Positions 8,703 to 17,359 are shown, counted from the stretch's first letter. The stretch: DNA of 41,159 nt from CAYRML01 sp964425485 (GCA_964425485.1 CAYRML010000004.1:1-41159), one strand, 5' to 3'. Made by a program: numbers and translations. Notes: generated by a model not told the origin, from the letters alone.

Positions 8703-8815
8703 GATAAGCCTCCTTGATTTAGCATGATAACAGATATGTTTTATTGTGCGTATGCTTTTTATTATAGCTGGAAACATCTACATTATTCGTGGCAGGGGCA
8801 GGGTTTTCCTGCACC

Positions 8816-8865
8816 TTTAGGAATATAAAAAGAACCTCCTTGGAGGTTCTTTTTATATTCCTAAA
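8816..8865. terminator. Long perfect-stem terminator after the M23 peptidase gene
   Basis: Arms of 24 bases (8816-8839 and 8842-8865) pair perfectly around a two-base loop. The stem includes AAAAAGAACCTCC/GGAGGTTCTTTTT. It starts six bases after the M23 stop codon. Confidence 0.75.
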
Positions 8866-8870
8866 ACTCT

Positions 8871-9692
8871 TTAAGGCAGATAGTTGAGGGGATCTACAGC
8901 TTTATCATTGATACGTATTTCCAGATGCAAATGAGGGCCGGTAGTAAGTCCCGTCATACCTATGGTCGCGATGACATCGCCTGTTTGCACATGATCGCCC
9001 ACAGAGGCCTCAATATCTTGCACATGGGCATAAAGAGTTTTATAGCCATCGCTATGATCGATTACGATACCTCTGCCATAAATGCCTGATAACCAGCCGG
9101 CTTCTATAATCGTACCGGCCTGAGCCGCGGCAATTTCAGTTCCTTTCTCCGCTGCTATATCCAGCCCATGATGGAATCCACTTTCCCTATTGCCAAAACA
9201 AGAGGTGATTTCTCCTTGCAAAGGCCAGCTAAAAAGCAGGCTGGGTGTCCAGGGCTGGGAACGGCTGGCCGTGACGACGTTGTGAATTATCTGTTGATAT
9301 TCAGCGGAAGTATTAGCTGGCAATACCAGTTTTTGACCAATTTTTAAATAATTAGGGTTAGAAATAGCATTTTGTTGTACAATAGTGTTGATGGTGGTAT
9401 TATATTTTTGGGCCAGCTGCCATAAACTATCACCGGCAGTTACGGTTATGGTCTGCTGCGGTTCCTGTGGAATCCAGATAGTTGTCCCCTGCTGGGGTGT
9501 TGCTGATGGATCCAGGTTGTTCATAGCTGCCAGAAGCTCGACGTCGACATCATAGCGGGCGGCGATAATACTGATATTTTGCCCTGCTTTCACCTTATGG
9601 GCAAGCTTGCCATCATTATCCGTTGCCATGGCATTAAGCGGTATGGCCAGCACCAGCAGCAGCGTCACCAGGATCAGCAAAAATTTTTTCAT
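8871..9692 (-). CDS. Secreted LysM-LysM-M23 peptidoglycan endopeptidase
   Basis: 273 residues. It has a signal peptide (MKKFLLILVT.., cleavage near ALA/AMA at 22-24), LysM at about 31-75, LysM at about 81-125, and an M23 (lysostaphin/LytM-type) domain at about 155-273. Zinc and catalytic residues are present: His174 and Asp178 (HHGLD), His223 (YAH), and His254/His256 (HLHLE). It should bind peptidoglycan through LysM and cut stem peptides or cross-links outside the cell. All catalytic positions are intact, so it is likely active rather than an EnvC-type activator. AGGA lies before the ATG. It is divergent from the radical SAM gene across a region holding a long imperfect palindrome. Confidence 0.92.
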   Translation of the reverse strand: MKKFLLILVTLLLVLAIPLNAMATDNDGKLAHKVKAGQNISIIAARYDVDVELLAAMNNLDPSATPQQGTTIWIPQEPQQTITVTAGDSLWQLAQKYNTTINTIVQQNAISNPNYLKIGQKLVLPANTSAEYQQIIHNVVTASRSQPWTPSLLFSWPLQGEITSCFGNRESGFHHGLDIAAEKGTEIAAAQAGTIIEAGWLSGIYGRGIVIDHSDGYKTLYAHVQDIEASVGDHVQTGDVIATIGMTGLTTGPHLHLEIRINDKAVDPLNYLP

Positions 9693-9703
9693 GATTAAAA
9701 TCC

Positions 9704-9789
9704 TTTCCTGTTATGTTCATACTAAGGAATATTTTGCCCTAAAATCCAAGCAAATATACTTAGTCTGTAATAAGCCTCATAACAGGAAA
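9704..9789. repeat. Long imperfect palindrome between divergent genes
   Basis: TTTCCTGTTATG at 9704-9715 is perfectly inverted as CATAACAGGAAA at 9778-9789. Nested inside, ACTAAGGAATATTTTG is close to the inverse of CAAATATACTTAGT. The symmetry covers nearly the whole spacer between the M23 peptidase and radical SAM genes. It may be an operator for both directions or a cruciform/RNA structure; no regulator is known. Confidence 0.6.
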
Positions 9790-9843
9790 AAGCCGTTCCA
9801 TCTTTAATTATTTAAATATAAATTTCGCCAAGAGGAGAAAATA

Positions 9844-11112
9844 ATGGCCGATATGCTTTTTGCCCGTCCGGATGGACAATGGTTTGATTTCCCGGGACTT
9901 GAACTGGCCGCTATTAGCGGTAATATGATGCTGAGAGCCGGCAGAAAGGAAATGATCCCCTTGCCTGAAGGCGCTACGCTAACCATGATGCCTCTGACCA
10001 AGCCTTGGGGTTTTGACAGATTAAGCGGCCAGTTCAAGGCTTTAGAATATGATCCTTATGCGGAAAAGGACGAGCCGGTTTGGGCTATGGCCGCGCTTTT
10101 GCCGCAGGGATTCACACGCACGCTTTTACCGGCGGCCTCCTTAGCCGAAGAGCCATTGCCTCTTTTGGGCTATACAGCTGTGGGCATAGAAAAGGATCGG
10201 TTGGTAGTGGCCGCCGTGCAAACCGATGAACACAAAGAATGGCATCCCGATCGCTATAATACGGCCGAACTGCCGGCATTGTTGGCTAAGCGGCAAAAGC
10301 AGCTTCCCGATAATCGCATCCTCCGCCAGTTGGCCTTTTGCTCTGAAAATTATGGTTGTTTTACGGCCCAGAATATTTTTTATCGGCGGCAGGAAGGGGG
10401 CATACCCGTCTCGCCTTTTTGTAATGCCGACTGCATAGGCTGTATTTCCTCTCAGCCCAGCGAATGCTGTCCCTCGCCGCAAAATCGCATCGATTTTGTG
10501 CCCAGCCAAAAGGAAATTGTGGAAATAGCCGTACCGCATCTGCAAAAAAAAGGCGGCATCATCAGCTTTGGCCAGGGCTGCGAAGGAGAGCCCACCTTGC
10601 AGGCTGGTCTCATCGCTTCCTCTATCCAGGAGATACGCCGGCAGACCGCTGAAGGTACCATTAACATCAACACCAATGCCGGCGATAGCGAGGCTATAAA
10701 AAAAGTTTGCGCGGCCGGCGTGGACAGCCTGCGCATCTCTCTTTTTTCGCCACTGGCCGAAGAATACGCAGCTTACCACCGTCCTCAATACAGCCTGCAT
10801 GATGTCTGCCGTTCTTTGGCCATAGCCAAAGAATATCAGGTGGCGGTTTCTTTAAATTTATTTACTTACCCTGGATTTACCGATCGCAATCCCAGAATAG
10901 AGGCGCTTTTACGATTGGTGGATCAATATACCATCAAGCAGATACAGCTGCGCAACCTCAATATCGATCCGCGCATAATGAGCCAGCAATTTTGCGATCA
11001 CTTGCCCGGTATCGGCATCACAAACATGCTGCGGCAAATAAAAGAAAGCAATCCGGATCTTTTGCTTGGCAATTATTCCCGCTCCTGGCAACATAAAGAA
11101 AAAAGCAAATAA
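9844..11112 (+). CDS. Radical SAM protein of unknown substrate
   Basis: 422 residues. The [4Fe-4S]-binding Cys-x3-Cys-x2-Cys triad is at Cys193, Cys197 and Cys200 (CNADCIGC). It is followed by the radical SAM barrel features IISFGQGCEGEPTL (a GGE-like motif with SAM contacts) and ININTNAGDSEAIK. About 180 residues precede the triad, which is long for the superfamily and resembles no domain I can name; a CCPSPQ Cys pair follows soon after the cluster site. The ATG at 9844 follows AAGAGGAG. It is upstream of rpmE on the same strand, but rpmE has its own promoter. Reaction and substrate are unknown. Confidence 0.8.
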   Translation: MADMLFARPDGQWFDFPGLELAAISGNMMLRAGRKEMIPLPEGATLTMMPLTKPWGFDRLSGQFKALEYDPYAEKDEPVWAMAALLPQGFTRTLLPAASLAEEPLPLLGYTAVGIEKDRLVVAAVQTDEHKEWHPDRYNTAELPALLAKRQKQLPDNRILRQLAFCSENYGCFTAQNIFYRRQEGGIPVSPFCNADCIGCISSQPSECCPSPQNRIDFVPSQKEIVEIAVPHLQKKGGIISFGQGCEGEPTLQAGLIASSIQEIRRQTAEGTININTNAGDSEAIKKVCAAGVDSLRISLFSPLAEEYAAYHRPQYSLHDVCRSLAIAKEYQVAVSLNLFTYPGFTDRNPRIEALLRLVDQYTIKQIQLRNLNIDPRIMSQQFCDHLPGIGITNMLRQIKESNPDLLLGNYSRSWQHKEKSK

Positions 11113-11117
11113 AATCC

Positions 11118-11146
11118 TTTACAGGAGAAAATGCTTGTGATATAAT
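11118..11146 (+). promoter_or_regulatory. Sigma-A promoter of rpmE
   Basis: TTTACA, a 17-base spacer, then TATAAT, about 57 bases before the rpmE start codon. This is the best housekeeping promoter match in the window. Confidence 0.7.
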
Positions 11147-11202
11147 TCATAAGGTCGGCAGTTTTAGCCGCAACAGCTATGTATATGAAAGAGGTGACCA
11201 CC

Positions 11203-11403
11203 GTGAAAGAAGGTATCCATCCTAAATATCAAGAGGTAGAAGTTGTCTGTTCTTGCGGCAATCGTTTTAAGACTGGTTCAACCAAGCCGGAAATTAAAGT
11301 AGAGCTTTGTTCCCAATGCCATCCTTTTTATACCGGTTCTAAACGTCTGATGGTGGAACAAGGCGGTAGAATAGATAAATTCAAGAAAAAATACAACATG
11401 TAA
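11203..11403 (+). CDS. rpmE: Ribosomal protein L31 (bL31), zinc-binding form
   Basis: 66 residues from the GTG at 11203, preceded by AAAGAGGTGACC. An upstream ATG would add eight residues not found in L31. The sequence is typical L31: KEGIHPKYQEVEVVCSCG at the start, CHPFYTG in the middle and a basic KFKKKY end. The zinc ligands Cys16, Cys18, Cys36 and Cys39 are all present (the C+ form). In bacilli the C+ form is swapped for a Cys-free paralogue under zinc shortage; no such paralogue is in this window. It is monocistronic, with its own promoter and terminator. Confidence 0.96.
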   Translation: MKEGIHPKYQEVEVVCSCGNRFKTGSTKPEIKVELCSQCHPFYTGSKRLMVEQGGRIDKFKKKYNM

Positions 11404-11422
11404 AAAACAACATGTAAAAACA

Positions 11423-11457
11423 AAAAAGACCTGTCCTTTGCACAGGTCTTTTTTTAT
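11423..11457 (+). terminator. Rho-independent terminator of rpmE
   Basis: AAGACCTGT and ACAGGTCTT flank a seven-base loop and are followed by a T run. The A run on the other side may let it also serve the convergent M29 peptidase gene. Confidence 0.85.
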
Positions 11458-11459
11458 TA

Positions 11460-12599
11460 TTAGATCAGATTTTGCGGGTTAAGTCCTTCCAGTTCCGGCA
11501 GGCAGAAAACACCGTCTTTTTGTATCAACCGGCCGTCAAAATAGATTTCCCCACCGCCATAATCTTTACGCAAAATTTTGACCAAATCCCAGTGCAAGGC
11601 ACTTTTGTTGTCATTGTCCGCTTCATCATAACAGCAGCCGGGAGTAAAATGGAAGCTGCCGCAAATTTTTTCGTCAAATAAGATGTCATTGGCAGGATGT
11701 TTGATATAAGGATTGAGGCCCAAGGCAAATTCGCCGATATAACGGGAGCAATTATCAGTATCCAGCACCTTATTAAGAGAATCCGAGTAATTATCACAGC
11801 AGGCTTCGATGATTTTGCCTTGGGAAAATTCCAAACGAATATTGCTGTATACTAGGCCCTCATGCGGGGATGCTACATTATAAGTGATATAACCCTCCAC
11901 GGAATCTTTGACCGGCGCCGTATAAACTTCGCCATCCGGGATATTGCGTTTGCCGGCACATTTGATGGCTGAAATCCCCTTAATAGAAAATTGTAGATGA
12001 GTATTGGGGGCGATGATAGTAACTTGATCGGTATTGTTCATAAGCTCTACCAGCGGTGTCATTGCTTCCGACATATGCGCATAGTCGAGATTGCAAACAT
12101 TAAAATAGAAGTCGCGAAAAGTGTCGGTAGGCATTTTTGCTTCCTGAGCCATAGAAGGATTGGGATAACGCAGTACGACCCATCTGGTATGTTTTACGCG
12201 CAAGTCATGGTGTACAGGATGGGAAAGCAGAAGGCTGTGCAGCTGCTTTTTTTCCTCAGCTATCTGGGCCAGCTCATAAAGATTTTCTTTAGCACGCAGG
12301 CCAATATAGGCCTGCATTTGCTCCATACGATCAATCTGCCAGCCGGCTTCCATTTTTAATTGCTCTTCTGTAATATTTTGCAGCCATTCTTTAAGCAGCA
12401 CATCATTATTAAAAGATAAAAAAGGCAAACCGCCGGCAGCATAGACGGCACGCAATAGCTCTTTGGCGAAAACTTCCTCGCCAGCCGGCAGGTCCAGCAG
12501 CACATGATCTCCTTTTTTTATTTCGCAGGAATAATGTACAAGATTTTCCGCCAGGATGCGGAAACGGTTATCACAGGGATTGCTCGTATAATTGAACAT
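11460..12599 (-). CDS. M29-family metal-dependent aminopeptidase
   Basis: 379 residues, close to the 370-410 usual for the M29 (AmpS/PepS/AmpT) family. It is a cytoplasmic enzyme removing N-terminal residues from peptides using two metal ions. The N-terminal domain has the typical KKGDHVLLDLP opening. In the catalytic half the ligand-bearing blocks can be placed: NIPDGEVYTAPV (Glu), RYIGEFALGLNP (Glu), HFTPGCCYDE (His) and LHWDLV (His and Asp). The usual HFALG reads HFTPG. The ATG at 12597-12599 follows AAAGGAG. It is a single gene, convergent with rpmE. Confidence 0.88.
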   Translation of the reverse strand: MFNYTSNPCDNRFRILAENLVHYSCEIKKGDHVLLDLPAGEEVFAKELLRAVYAAGGLPFLSFNNDVLLKEWLQNITEEQLKMEAGWQIDRMEQMQAYIGLRAKENLYELAQIAEEKKQLHSLLLSHPVHHDLRVKHTRWVVLRYPNPSMAQEAKMPTDTFRDFYFNVCNLDYAHMSEAMTPLVELMNNTDQVTIIAPNTHLQFSIKGISAIKCAGKRNIPDGEVYTAPVKDSVEGYITYNVASPHEGLVYSNIRLEFSQGKIIEACCDNYSDSLNKVLDTDNCSRYIGEFALGLNPYIKHPANDILFDEKICGSFHFTPGCCYDEADNDNKSALHWDLVKILRKDYGGGEIYFDGRLIQKDGVFCLPELEGLNPQNLI

Positions 12600-13047
12600 A
12601 ACAGAACTCCTTTATGATTTTGATATTTATATTGTAGCCAAATTGTCTATATACTACAAGTTTTTTACAAAATAAAAAAAAGCGGCTTGGCCACTTCTTT
12701 TTTTATTATCTTAGCAAAATCAAAATTGGGAGGAAAACTGAAGACACTGCTCCCTGCTAAAAAGCAGTGTCTTCTATTTCCCGTAAAGGATATAGATATG
12801 CTGTATTTCTGATAAATTATATAATAATATATACGTCCGCATATTATATAAATTATTTTTAGACCATCTTTGATAAAGGCCTTAGAAACCAGCCTTTAGG
12901 ATATATATTGAATGATAGCATGATTATTTGGCAAATACAAGTATTTTTTTGCGGCAACTATCAAAGGCAGTTTTTGGAAAAAGGAACTATGATGGCAAAG
13001 TAGAAGTCTTTTAAAATAATGAGCATGTTTTAGGGGGGACTTTTTGC
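12600..13047. other. Intergenic region (448 bp) with hairpins
   Basis: No gene is visible. A strong hairpin, GAAGACACTGCT (12740-12751) paired with AGCAGTGTCTTC (12763-12774), resembles a terminator but follows no gene ending here; a weaker GC-rich hairpin with a T run lies near 12680-12705. The remainder is very AT-rich and probably holds the promoter of the CAP gene. Confidence 0.5.
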
Positions 13048-13905
13048 GTGAGAAAATTGAAAAAATTGTTATTATGCTTGGTCATAACCACAGTATTTTT
13101 AGGGGTTTGTGCCGCGCCTACATGGGCTGCCAATGATATCAAGGTTATAGTTAATGGCAACACACTCAGCCTGGATGTGGCCCCGGCTATAGAAAACAAC
13201 CGTGTTTTACTGCCCATGCGTGCTATTTCCGAGGCTATGGGCGCCACAGTCAATTATATTTCCGAAACAAAACAGGTCGACATCTATAAGGGCTCTGATG
13301 AGATGCATATATATCTAAATCAGACCGATGCTCTGGTCAATGGCAGCGTGGTCACTATGGATGTAGCGGCTAAGGCTGTGAAGGGGCGCACTCTTCTACC
13401 TCTGCGTTTTGTCGGCGAAAGCCTGGGTGCTACAGTAGATTGGAATAGTACAACAAAAACTGTAAATATTGTTGCCAATAGCAATAGTGGTAATAATGTC
13501 AATAATAACGGCTCGTCAGAAATATCGGCTATGGAAGAGGAACTTTTAAATTTGCTGAATAATGAACGCAGCCAAAAAGGACTGGATACATATTTGACAG
13601 ATAGCAATTTGACCAGGATGGCCAAAGCGCATAGTATGGATATGGCGGAAAATGGCTTCTTCTCCCACACCTCTCCCACTTATGGCAGCGCAAAAGAGAG
13701 AGCGCAGATATATGGCGTCAGCAATGTAGGAGAAAATATTGCTTATGGCTATCCTTCGGCACAAAGCGCATGTGCTGCTTTTATGAACAGCCCCTCCCAT
13801 CGGGCCAATATGCTTTCCAGTACTTATACACATGTGGGAATTGGCATGTACAAAAAAGCCGGTACCACCAACACAGATATATATGTGACTATTGATTTTT
13901 ATTGA
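13048..13905 (+). CDS. Secreted copper-amine-oxidase-N / CAP (SCP) domain protein
   Basis: 285 residues starting at a GTG with AGGGGGGAC upstream. Signal peptide of about 27 residues (cleavage after TWAA). Residues 30-148 form the two-part 'copper amine oxidase N-terminal' domain (IENNRVLLPMRAISEAMGATV, then GRTLLPLRFVGESLGATVDW), which is a wall- or surface-associated module and not an oxidase. A Ser/Asn linker leads to a CAP domain at about 165-285, with LLNLLNNERSQKGL, the His-containing HSMDMAENGFFSHTSP, GENIAYG and SPSHRANMLSSTYTHVGIG. Bacterial CAP proteins of this YkwD-like type have no firm biochemical role. It is a single gene with a terminator. Confidence 0.9.
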   Translation: MRKLKKLLLCLVITTVFLGVCAAPTWAANDIKVIVNGNTLSLDVAPAIENNRVLLPMRAISEAMGATVNYISETKQVDIYKGSDEMHIYLNQTDALVNGSVVTMDVAAKAVKGRTLLPLRFVGESLGATVDWNSTTKTVNIVANSNSGNNVNNNGSSEISAMEEELLNLLNNERSQKGLDTYLTDSNLTRMAKAHSMDMAENGFFSHTSPTYGSAKERAQIYGVSNVGENIAYGYPSAQSACAAFMNSPSHRANMLSSTYTHVGIGMYKKAGTTNTDIYVTIDFY

Positions 13906-13930
13906 TGATATTTTTATTACTGGTTCAACC

Positions 13931-13972
13931 ATAAAGAAAGCCGCGAATCATTTGATTCGCGGCTTTCTTTAT
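13931..13972. terminator. Bidirectional terminator with 20-bp perfect stem
   Basis: ATAAAGAAAGCCGCGAATCA pairs with its exact inverse after a two-base loop. It separates the CAP gene (plus) from the end of the six-gene minus operon. Confidence 0.8.
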
Positions 13973-14232
13973 ATATATAGTAAAATTTGCAGGATTAAGG
14001 CAGCCGTGATAACTAAATTGATGATGAATAAGAGAACATATTTGTTCTTGAGAGAAATCATTATACATCTAATCCCGCAGATAGCGGCTGCTAGGCCCGG
14101 TATAAATATTGGTATAAATTCAGACCATAAATAAATATCGGCCAGGTAAAAAAGCGATAGTATTATCAATAGTATCTGTAAAAGTAATAAATGCAGGGGT
14201 ATTTTATTGTCGGAATAATAGCTGTTAATCAT
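13969..14232 (-). CDS. Small three-span membrane protein
   Basis: 87 residues from the ATG at 14230-14232. A longer in-frame start would overlap mscL by about 30 bases and adds no recognisable sequence. Three hydrophobic segments cover most of the chain: Leu-rich at about 12-32, Ile/Pro-rich at 40-55 and Ile/Leu-rich at 65-85. The ribosome site (GAGGA) is weak. It is the last gene of the minus operon, 25 bp after mscL. No family recognised. Its position after a mechanosensitive channel and a phosphatase gives no clear hint. Confidence 0.6.
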   Translation of the reverse strand: MINSYYSDNKIPLHLLLLQILLIILSLFYLADIYLWSEFIPIFIPGLAAAICGIRCIMISLKNKYVLLFIINLVITAALILQILLYI

Positions 14233-14257
14233 ATGCAGTCCTCGGAAATATGTAAAA

Positions 14258-14689
14258 TCAACTGTTGACATTTTCTTTAAGCAGGTCACGGATTTCCGTT
14301 AGCAATAATTCTTCTTTGCTGGGTTCAGGCGGAGCAGGGGCCCCTTCTTCTTTGTTTTTGCTAAAATTTTCTTTGGCTTTATTAGCCAATTTGATGATTA
14401 AAAAGATGAATAGGCCAATCAGTACAAAGTCGATCACGCTTTGGATAAAACTGCCATAGGCAAAAACCACAGCCGGCGTTACTACGGTATCACCATTCAT
14501 AACAGCTTCCTTCATAACTATTGAGAGATCACTGACATCTTTGCCGGCTGTGATAAAGCCAATAACAGGCATCAGGATATCATTGACCAGAGAGGTTATG
14601 ATCTTGCCGAAGGCCGCGCCGATGATCACAGCTACGGCCAGATCCATTACATTGCCTCTGGTTAAAAACTCCTTAAATTCTTTAAGCAT
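14258..14689 (-). CDS. mscL: Large-conductance mechanosensitive channel
   Basis: 143 residues, full length for MscL. It is a homopentameric tension-gated pore that releases solutes on hypo-osmotic shock. The N-terminal amphipathic helix and TM1 read FKEFLTRGNVMDLAVAVIIG, with the classic RGNV(M/V)DLAVA motif, and continue into LVNDILMPVIG. TM2 is SFIQSVIDFVLIGLFIFLIIK. The C-terminal helical bundle ends KEELLLTEIRDLLKEN. Its ATG lies two bases after the HAD stop codon and its GGGGGGA ribosome site lies inside the HAD gene end, so the two are translationally linked. Confidence 0.97.
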   Translation of the reverse strand: MLKEFKEFLTRGNVMDLAVAVIIGAAFGKIITSLVNDILMPVIGFITAGKDVSDLSIVMKEAVMNGDTVVTPAVVFAYGSFIQSVIDFVLIGLFIFLIIKLANKAKENFSKNKEEGAPAPPEPSKEELLLTEIRDLLKENVNS

Positions 14690-14691
14690 GA

Positions 14692-15357
14692 TTATCCCCC
14701 CTTTCTTTGATTAATGTCATACAGCCAATCCTCCAGAATTTGTTCCAACTGAGGAACGGTTTCCACCAAAAAGTCCGGCTCATAGGCGGCCAATTGTTCT
14801 TTATTGCAAGCACCCCAAGTGACACCACATGTTGCTATACCGGCAGCTTTGCCGCAATTTATATCAAAATAGCTGTCGCCGACAAAAATCACTTGCTCCT
14901 TGTCCAGAGATAATTGTTCACAGGCGAAAAGGGCTGGCCCGGCAGTGGGCTTATGACCGCAATCATCGCTGGCCGTAACCAATATATCAAATATATCATG
15001 CAAATCAAGTATCGATAACGAATTCAAGCAGCCATTTTTTACTTTAGATGTGACGATGCCCAGGTCAATTCCCCGCGCTTTCAGTTTGCGCAGAAGTTGG
15101 GGCATGCCTTCATAAGCGGTCATTTTCGGCTCCGGGCATTGCAGAAAATGTGCATTATATATGGAACGGTATTCCTCGCCCCGACCTGGCCCCAGCAGCA
15201 TTTCCCCTGTTTGTAGCATTGGTATACCGATGAGAGATATTATTTTATCTTCATCATATGGTATATTGAGGTCGCGGCAGGCCAGACGGGAACATTCGAT
15301 GATACAGGGCAGGGAATTAGCGATAGTTCCGTCAAGATCAAATAATATTGCCGGCAT
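14692..15357 (-). CDS. HAD-superfamily phosphatase (Gph/PpaX-like)
   Basis: 221 residues. Motif I is FDLDGTIANS (residues 5-14), with the nucleophile Asp6 and acid Asp8. Motif II is the IVTSK stretch near 100. Motif III Lys is in CGHKPTAGP, and motif IV is FVGDSYFDINCGKAAG. The alpha-helical cap between motifs I and II is of the phosphoglycolate phosphatase/PpaX type. The substrate is not deducible: phosphoglycolate, pyrophosphate and other phosphoesters are all possible. The ATG touches the larC stop codon and uses an AGGAG inside larC. Confidence 0.88.
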   Translation of the reverse strand: MPAILFDLDGTIANSLPCIIECSRLACRDLNIPYDEDKIISLIGIPMLQTGEMLLGPGRGEEYRSIYNAHFLQCPEPKMTAYEGMPQLLRKLKARGIDLGIVTSKVKNGCLNSLSILDLHDIFDILVTASDDCGHKPTAGPALFACEQLSLDKEQVIFVGDSYFDINCGKAAGIATCGVTWGACNKEQLAAYEPDFLVETVPQLEQILEDWLYDINQRKGG

Positions 15358-16536
15358 TTAAGACTCCTTTTTATGGTTTTCTTGCAAAAAAGCAGCTATG
15401 GCTGCCTGATATACTGTCTTCAGGGGCAGATCAAAAGTAGCAGCAGCTTGGATGCAGCTTTCATATTCGGGTGCGATATTTTGCTTTTGGCCCTTGCCGC
15501 TGACTTTGATATTTATTTTACCATAATCGGTATCAACCTGAAGATTTTGTCGGGGTTGTATAAGACGCAGCTCTCTTCGTATACGCAGCCCGATAGTAGT
15601 TGTCTCGTGCATGATCAACTGAGCTAATTGCGGGCCCTGTCCGGCCCGTGCGATTACAGTCAGCTGCCAGCCCGGACGCCCTTTTTTCATAAAAACAGGG
15701 CTATAGGCCATATCCAAAAAACCTTCGGCCACGGTTATTTTTTGCCAAAGATGGCCTAAAAATTCACCTTGGCAATCATCCAGCCAGCAAGTTATCACAT
15801 CGACACAGTCTTGCTCCTGGACTTGACCCAGCAAAGCGCGCATGATATTAGGCATGGGCAAATCCTTTTGCCCGGCCCCCAAACCCACTTTTTGCAGACT
15901 GAACTGCGGCGGCCGGAAACCGCCGACCGCCAAAGACGCATGCAGAATGGCAGCTCCGGTCGGGGTGATAAGCTCTCCTTCCAAAGGGCTGTGCACCAAA
16001 TCAGCTCCTTGCAATAATTGCAAAACGGCGGGGGTCGGCACGGCTAAACGACCATGGGTGCAATCCACGAAGCCATGAGAAAGCGGCAGCGGCGAAGCAT
16101 AGACAGCATCAATGTTCAGAGCGTCTAAGGCCAGAGCCGCGCCGCATATATCCAATATGGCATCAGTGGCGCCAACTTCATGAAAATGGACTTTTTCTCT
16201 TGGACAGCCATGAGCGGCGGCTTCCGCTTGTGCCAGCAGGCGGAAAGTGGTCAGCGCCAAAGTTTCGGCTCGATCCGGCAATTTGGCCGCTCTGATGATT
16301 TGCTCTATCTGCGGTAAATGACAATGACTAGGGCTTTCTTGATAGCTGATCGCCACTTGTCCTGCCGTTATGCCGTTTTTTTGCACTTCCAGATATTCCA
16401 TTTGCCAATCCGGCAAAGTAAGGCGCGCCAGTTGTTTACGTATATAATTTAAGTCTGCCCCGCAGCCGATCAAAGCGGCCAGGATCATATCTCCGCTGAT
16501 GCCGGTGGGGCAGTCAAAATAGATTATTTTTGACAA
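15358..16536 (-). CDS. larC: Nickel-pincer cofactor biosynthesis protein LarC (nickel insertase)
   Basis: 392 residues. LarC is the CTP-dependent cyclometallase that inserts nickel into the pincer precursor of the lactate racemase cofactor. The N-terminal signature is intact, YFDCPTGISGDMILAALIGCGAD (residues 6-28), as is HFHEVGATDAILDICGAA near 115-135. The PTPAVLQLL, ITPTGAAI and C-terminal KKGRPGWQL blocks also match the family. Both halves lie in one unbroken frame, whereas some lactobacilli make LarC by a programmed frameshift. The start is a TTG (MSKIIYFD) with AAGGAG overlapping the larE stop region. Together with larE this supplies two of the three cofactor enzymes; no larB or larA is seen here. 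Confidence 0.93.
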   Translation of the reverse strand: MSKIIYFDCPTGISGDMILAALIGCGADLNYIRKQLARLTLPDWQMEYLEVQKNGITAGQVAISYQESPSHCHLPQIEQIIRAAKLPDRAETLALTTFRLLAQAEAAAHGCPREKVHFHEVGATDAILDICGAALALDALNIDAVYASPLPLSHGFVDCTHGRLAVPTPAVLQLLQGADLVHSPLEGELITPTGAAILHASLAVGGFRPPQFSLQKVGLGAGQKDLPMPNIMRALLGQVQEQDCVDVITCWLDDCQGEFLGHLWQKITVAEGFLDMAYSPVFMKKGRPGWQLTVIARAGQGPQLAQLIMHETTTIGLRIRRELRLIQPRQNLQVDTDYGKINIKVSGKGQKQNIAPEYESCIQAAATFDLPLKTVYQAAIAAFLQENHKKES

Positions 16537-16548
16537 AAGAAGCTCCTT

Positions 16549-17358
16549 TCATAAAGGAAACAGATCCATGCTGCCGCTGCGTAATCCTTCCAGATCAAAA
16601 GTTATATAATCAAAGCCCAATTGCTTAAGTGCCTGTACCAATTGCTGGCGTATAGCTACTACTTTATCGATTTGAGTGGGGTCCACTTCTAGTCGGCAAA
16701 TATTTCCGTGCAGGCGCAACCGGCAATCAGAGAAGCCCAAATGACGAAGGACTTGTTCTCCCTTTTCTATGCATTGCAAAATATGAGGCTCAAGCTGCGT
16801 ATGATAAGGCAAACGGCTGGCCAGGCAGGGGCTTGCCGGCCGCTCGGCTACCGATAATTTTATCTGCCTTGCCCATTGCCGAATATCGGCCTTATCTAGA
16901 CCGGCTTGGGCCAAAGGATGAGCTACCTTAGCCTCATCCGCCGCCTGATTGCCCGGCCGCTGACTTTTCAGGTCATCGGCATTGCTGCCATCAACAACCA
17001 GCGGCAAGCCCTTTTCCGCGGCCAGAGTGCCCAGTACTTTATAGATATATTTTTTGCAAAAATAACAGCGCTGGGGCTTGTTTTGCGCTACTTCCTCGAT
17101 CTTTAAGAGGTCTTCTGCTTGTAATGACCATTGTAAATTTAACTCATGGGCTACAGAATGGGCGTTTTGCCTATCCGCTTGCGATAAAAGCGGCGAATCG
17201 ATAGTCACGGCATAAAAGGAGCAGCCCTCTTTTTTGGCCGCGGCGGCTAAAAGGGAGCTGTCCACCCCTCCGGAAAAGGCCAGAACAAAGCTGCCATTTT
17301 GCCGCAACCACTGCCGCAGAAGATTTTTCTTTTGTTCAATATTAGTCATATTAGCCAT
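16549..17358 (-). CDS. larE: Pyridinium bisthiocarboxylate sulfur transferase LarE
   Basis: 269 residues. An ATP-pyrophosphatase fold enzyme that activates the pyridinium biscarboxylate precursor and donates sulfur to make the nickel-pincer ligand. The PP-loop SGGVDS is at 29-34. Cys178 in RPASPCLASRLPY aligns with the sacrificial cysteine of Lactiplantibacillus LarE (Cys176 there), pointing to the self-sacrificing class. An additional pair, CYFCKK (Cys98, Cys101), is also present. The ATG at 17356-17358 lies one base after the stop of the GerMN gene, and a second Met is three codons in. No clear ribosome site of its own is visible, suggesting translational coupling. Confidence 0.92.
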   Translation of the reverse strand: MANMTNIEQKKNLLRQWLRQNGSFVLAFSGGVDSSLLAAAAKKEGCSFYAVTIDSPLLSQADRQNAHSVAHELNLQWSLQAEDLLKIEEVAQNKPQRCYFCKKYIYKVLGTLAAEKGLPLVVDGSNADDLKSQRPGNQAADEAKVAHPLAQAGLDKADIRQWARQIKLSVAERPASPCLASRLPYHTQLEPHILQCIEKGEQVLRHLGFSDCRLRLHGNICRLEVDPTQIDKVVAIRQQLVQALKQLGFDYITFDLEGLRSGSMDLFPL

Positions 17359-17359
17359 G

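Noticed and set aside
10141..10800. 219-codon open frame on the minus strand
   Set aside because: It lies wholly inside the radical SAM gene, has no ribosome site and shows no family resemblance; it is a shadow of the codon bias of the real gene.
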